A stretch of DNA of 64,000 nt from Sulfurimonas sp. HSL3-7 (GTDB lineage: Bacteria; Campylobacterota; Campylobacteria; Campylobacterales; Sulfurimonadaceae). The notes under the pieces were generated by a model that did no database searches, was not told the DNA's origin, and saw only the letters and a list, made by a program, of their open reading frames with translations. This document shows positions 61,678 to 64,000 of this stretch, piece after piece; position 1 is the first letter of the stretch; every line of letters starts with the position of its first letter. The stretch covers positions 1,426,001-1,490,000 of the forward strand of contig NZ_CP147919.1 of assembly GCF_039645985.1 (NCBI RefSeq), written 5' to 3'. A program made the translations under genes and the position numbers.

Positions 61678-62232
61678 TTACTTACCCATTGCCTCTAACG
61701 CGTATTTCTTACCAAGCGCATATGCTTTTTTATTCGCTTCGTGAACTTTTGGCGGTACTTTTGAAAGCATTACGTCGATTAGAGACTGCTCAGGAAGTAC
61801 CTCAGTCATTGTATTGGTAATACCCAATGCAACAACCGATTGTGTAATAACATTACCAACCTCTTCTTTTGCGATCGTAATGATAGGAATCTCGTGGATT
61901 ACCCATTTTTTTCGATCTTCATCAGTCGGGTGAACAAGGTTGGGGTCAACAACGATGATCCCGCCTGGCTTAACACCGTTTTTGAACTGGTTGTAACTTA
62001 CGTTGGCAACCGAAAGCATGAAATCGATCTCACCCTCATTCGCGTACGGGTAACGGATCTCATTATCGTCAAGTGTAATATCAACAACCGTTGCACCACC
62101 ACGCACTTGTGATGTGTAGGTAGCGGTCTTAAGACCGAAACCACCATTTTTAATTTTACATGCAGCCATGATCTCGCCTGCTAGTAGAACCCCTTGACCA
62201 CCTACACCGGTAAAACGTAAAGAATTTCTCAT
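61678..62232 (-). CDS. oorC: 2-oxoglutarate:acceptor oxidoreductase, gamma subunit
   Basis: OorC is the gamma subunit of the ferredoxin/flavodoxin-dependent 2-oxoglutarate oxidoreductase. The N-terminal GVGGQGVLLAGEIMAA (residues about 9-24) and TYTSQVRGGATVVDITL are typical of the gamma subunit. The length is 184 residues. It is the last gene of the oor operon in this direction, 12 bp after oorB. Confidence 0.94.
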   Translation of the reverse strand: MRNSLRFTGVGGQGVLLAGEIMAACKIKNGGFGLKTATYTSQVRGGATVVDITLDDNEIRYPYANEGEIDFMLSVANVSYNQFKNGVKPGGIIVVDPNLVHPTDEDRKKWVIHEIPIITIAKEEVGNVITQSVVALGITNTMTEVLPEQSLIDVMLSKVPPKVHEANKKAYALGKKYALEAMGK

Positions 62233-62244
62233 ATTATCAAACCT

Positions 62245-63099
62245 TTATATTTTTTTCGCGAAATCATCTTGAGTGATCTTAGGAGCACCGTCTCTATGCG
62301 CAGCAATGATTTTTGCATACATCTCTGTATACTCTTCCTGCTCGACCTGGCGAAGTACACCTGTCGGGAAAATGTTAAGCTGCTCTTCTTCAGAAAGCGC
62401 TTCCCATTTTTTCAGTGGCATAGTAATGCTGTCGATCCATTTAAGGTTATCCATTGCCGATAGCATCTTGTTCTTACGGCCAAGGTTGATATGACAGTTT
62501 GACATAATGTCAAAAAATGAGAAACCTTTGTGCTGGAAACCTTTGACAAGGATCTTCTCAAGCTTCTTAGGATCAAGCATACTCTCACGTGCAACAAATG
62601 ACGCACCGGCACCCATTGCCAATTTACATGCATCAAACGTTGGGTCGATGTTACCGGCTTTTTGAGAAACCGTCCACATACCCTGCGGTGTCGTTGGTGA
62701 CGTTTGAGAGTTGGTAAGACCGTAAATGAAGTTATTGATTAGAATAAAGTTCATATCAATGTTACGGCGACATCCGTGAATCGTGTGGTTACCGCCGATA
62801 GCAAGACCATCACCGTCACCGGCGACAACGATCACTTTTGCATTCGGATTAGCAAGCTTTACACCGGTAGCATACGCAACGGTACGACCGTGCGTCGTAT
62901 GGATCGTATTACAGTCAATATATGACGAGAAACGCCCTGAACAACCGATACCAGAAATGACACAGACTTCATCCATGTCCCATCCCATCTTCTTGATAGC
63001 ACGGATCGTTGCTTTAAGGATAACACCATCACCACAACCCCAACACCAAAGTGTCGGCATCTTCTCTACACGTAGATATTCATCATAATTAAATGCCAT
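62245..63099 (-). CDS. oorB: 2-oxoglutarate:acceptor oxidoreductase, beta subunit
   Basis: OorB binds thiamine diphosphate. The segments CWGCGDGVILKA, GIGCSGRFSSYID and VVAGDGDGLAIGGNHTIHGC are the ThDP and metal site (GDGDG). The length is 284 residues. It overlaps oorA by 1 bp. The complex can run in the reductive direction of the TCA cycle in autotrophic Campylobacterota; this role is inferred. Confidence 0.95.
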   Translation of the reverse strand: MAFNYDEYLRVEKMPTLWCWGCGDGVILKATIRAIKKMGWDMDEVCVISGIGCSGRFSSYIDCNTIHTTHGRTVAYATGVKLANPNAKVIVVAGDGDGLAIGGNHTIHGCRRNIDMNFILINNFIYGLTNSQTSPTTPQGMWTVSQKAGNIDPTFDACKLAMGAGASFVARESMLDPKKLEKILVKGFQHKGFSFFDIMSNCHINLGRKNKMLSAMDNLKWIDSITMPLKKWEALSEEEQLNIFPTGVLRQVEQEEYTEMYAKIIAAHRDGAPKITQDDFAKKI

Positions 63100-64000
63100 T
63101 ACATCATTCCTTTAACTGTTTCTACCATTTCAGATGGCGCGATTGGACGACCATTAGCTTTAAGTAGCGTTGTAAAGTCATCTCTTTTAATAACTCTCTC
63201 GATCTCTTTTGAGTATTGACCCATGTTCAACTCAGTTACCATGATCTTGTCTTTGAAACGCTCGCCGATCTCTTTCAATCTGTATGCCGGACTTGGCCAG
63301 ATCATGATCGGACGGAAAAGACCTGCTTTGATCCCTTCTGCACGAAGTTTTTGAACCGCTTCGTAAGCACCAAGTGCGATCGAACCGTAGGCGATGATAC
63401 ATACTTCAGCATCATCCAACAAGACTTCTTCATAGTCAGCGTGATCGTCAAGACCGCCCTTCTCCTGAGAAACCGCGTTGATCTTACCGACAAGACGTTT
63501 AATGTTGAAATCACACTGCTGTGCATCTTCTGTCGGGAAACCGGTTGGTCCGTGGTGAAGACCTGTTACGTGGTATCTGTACCCTTTGAACATTGGGTTT
63601 AGTACCGCAGGTTTGTTCATCTCTGCCTCGTACGGAAGGTAATCTTTCGGATCGCAGTAGTTTGTAGCACGTGTTACGTTGTTCGCCTGGATCTCTTCGA
63701 GGTCAGGAAGCTCTGCTTTACCGTGCATGTGACCGATTGTTTCATCCAGAAGCATGAAGACCGGTGTCATGTATGTTTCAGCAAGGTTGAAAGCACGAAC
63801 TGTCTGCGTATAACACTCTGTCAGTGAACCTGCACATAGTGTGATCGAAGCAAAGTCACCGTGTGTCGGGTACTGTGCCTGACCGATATCTGCCTGGGAT
63901 ACACGCGTCGGAAGACCTGTTGACGGACCGCCACGCATAACGTTGATAATAACCAACGGGATCTCCGCGATAAAACCAAGACCGATCTGCTCAGCTTTTA
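63099..64000 (-). CDS. oorA: 2-oxoglutarate:acceptor oxidoreductase, alpha subunit, 5' end outside window
   Basis: The frame is open on the minus strand to the window edge, 300 complete codons, and continues beyond. It carries NVMRGGPSTGLPTRVSQADI, which with the upstream EQIGLGFIAEIP is the conserved alpha-subunit region, and VYIIAYGSIALGA-like CIIAYGSIALGAYEAVQKL in the C-terminal part. The N-terminal quarter is outside the window. It probably leads the oor operon (possibly preceded by oorD). Confidence 0.95.
   Translation of the reverse strand, partial: KAEQIGLGFIAEIPLVIINVMRGGPSTGLPTRVSQADIGQAQYPTHGDFASITLCAGSLTECYTQTVRAFNLAETYMTPVFMLLDETIGHMHGKAELPDLEEIQANNVTRATNYCDPKDYLPYEAEMNKPAVLNPMFKGYRYHVTGLHHGPTGFPTEDAQQCDFNIKRLVGKINAVSQEKGGLDDHADYEEVLLDDAEVCIIAYGSIALGAYEAVQKLRAEGIKAGLFRPIMIWPSPAYRLKEIGERFKDKIMVTELNMGQYSKEIERVIKRDDFTTLLKANGRPIAPSEMVETVKGMM

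Overview
The window comes from a chromosome of a Campylobacterota (epsilonproteobacterial) species, most likely a sulfur-oxidising Sulfurimonas/Sulfuricurvum-type organism. The signs are the three-gene 2-oxoglutarate:acceptor oxidoreductase cluster (oor) at the right end, a short acetyltransferase of the ArgA type, a DUF1104 protein, a short RecN, and a kdsC-lptC-lptA-engB block packed with overlapping genes and TTG/GTG starts. The genus is inferred from gene content only.

Layout. 1-12650 is core housekeeping: aspS (partial, minus strand), then a plus-strand run nadK, recN, a 57-residue membrane protein, tatD, mltD, rlpA, hisB, kdsC, lptC, lptA, engB, an argA-like gene, a membrane protein and mrdA (PBP2). 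Its themes are envelope building (LPS transport, peptidoglycan), NADP synthesis and DNA repair. 12687-15369 (minus) holds a DUF2238 membrane protein, a Ca2+/Na+ antiporter, ybeY and a hypothetical gene. 15473-17935 (plus) is a GMC oxidoreductase with its Tat-exported small subunit, then a J-domain protein. A 374 bp element with ~29 bp terminal inverted repeats (17955-18328) separates these from queC, a deoxyinosine glycosylase and a YgjP-type metallopeptidase.

20500-27750 is the most unusual region. It is a string of unrelated small genes (three NTF2-like proteins, a cysteine hydrolase, two methyltransferases, a membrane protein, a large lipoprotein, a DUF1801 protein), each followed by a ~63-72 bp imperfect palindrome bounded by RYYYAAC- and GTTRRRY-like 7-mers. 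These look like attC recombination sites, so the region reads as an integron cassette array. No integron integrase is in the window, which makes it a CALIN (cluster of attC sites lacking an integrase) or the distal part of a larger chromosomal integron. The right end is decaying.

28520-37571 is accessory or lineage-specific: gph, an FAD oxidoreductase, a PhoD-like phosphatase, a DUF504 protein, periplasmic proteins, a ferritin-like DUF2202 lipoprotein next to a Met/Gln-rich DUF1104 protein, a DUF4015 glycosidase-like protein, and an orphan TRAP substrate-binding protein. A block of ~130-190 bp degenerate repeats follows (37589-37985). 37994-50587 (mostly minus) is core again: a cation antiporter, a Mur-N-like protein, metG, a small Cys-rich protein, fbp, mobB, slt, yggT, gltX, tRNA-Glu, a response regulator fused to a ribbon-helix-helix-like tail, and gltA. 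50872-58083 contains several unassigned genes, a giant AsmA/TamB-like protein, and a TetR-lipocalin pair preceded by four copies of one operator, spaced at whole helical turns. 58193-59050 is a dead IS256-family transposase. After it come a 53-residue lipoprotein, a collagen-like/DUF1554 protein, the RNase P RNA gene (minus strand, with an A+T-rich insertion) and oorC-oorB-oorA (oorA partial).
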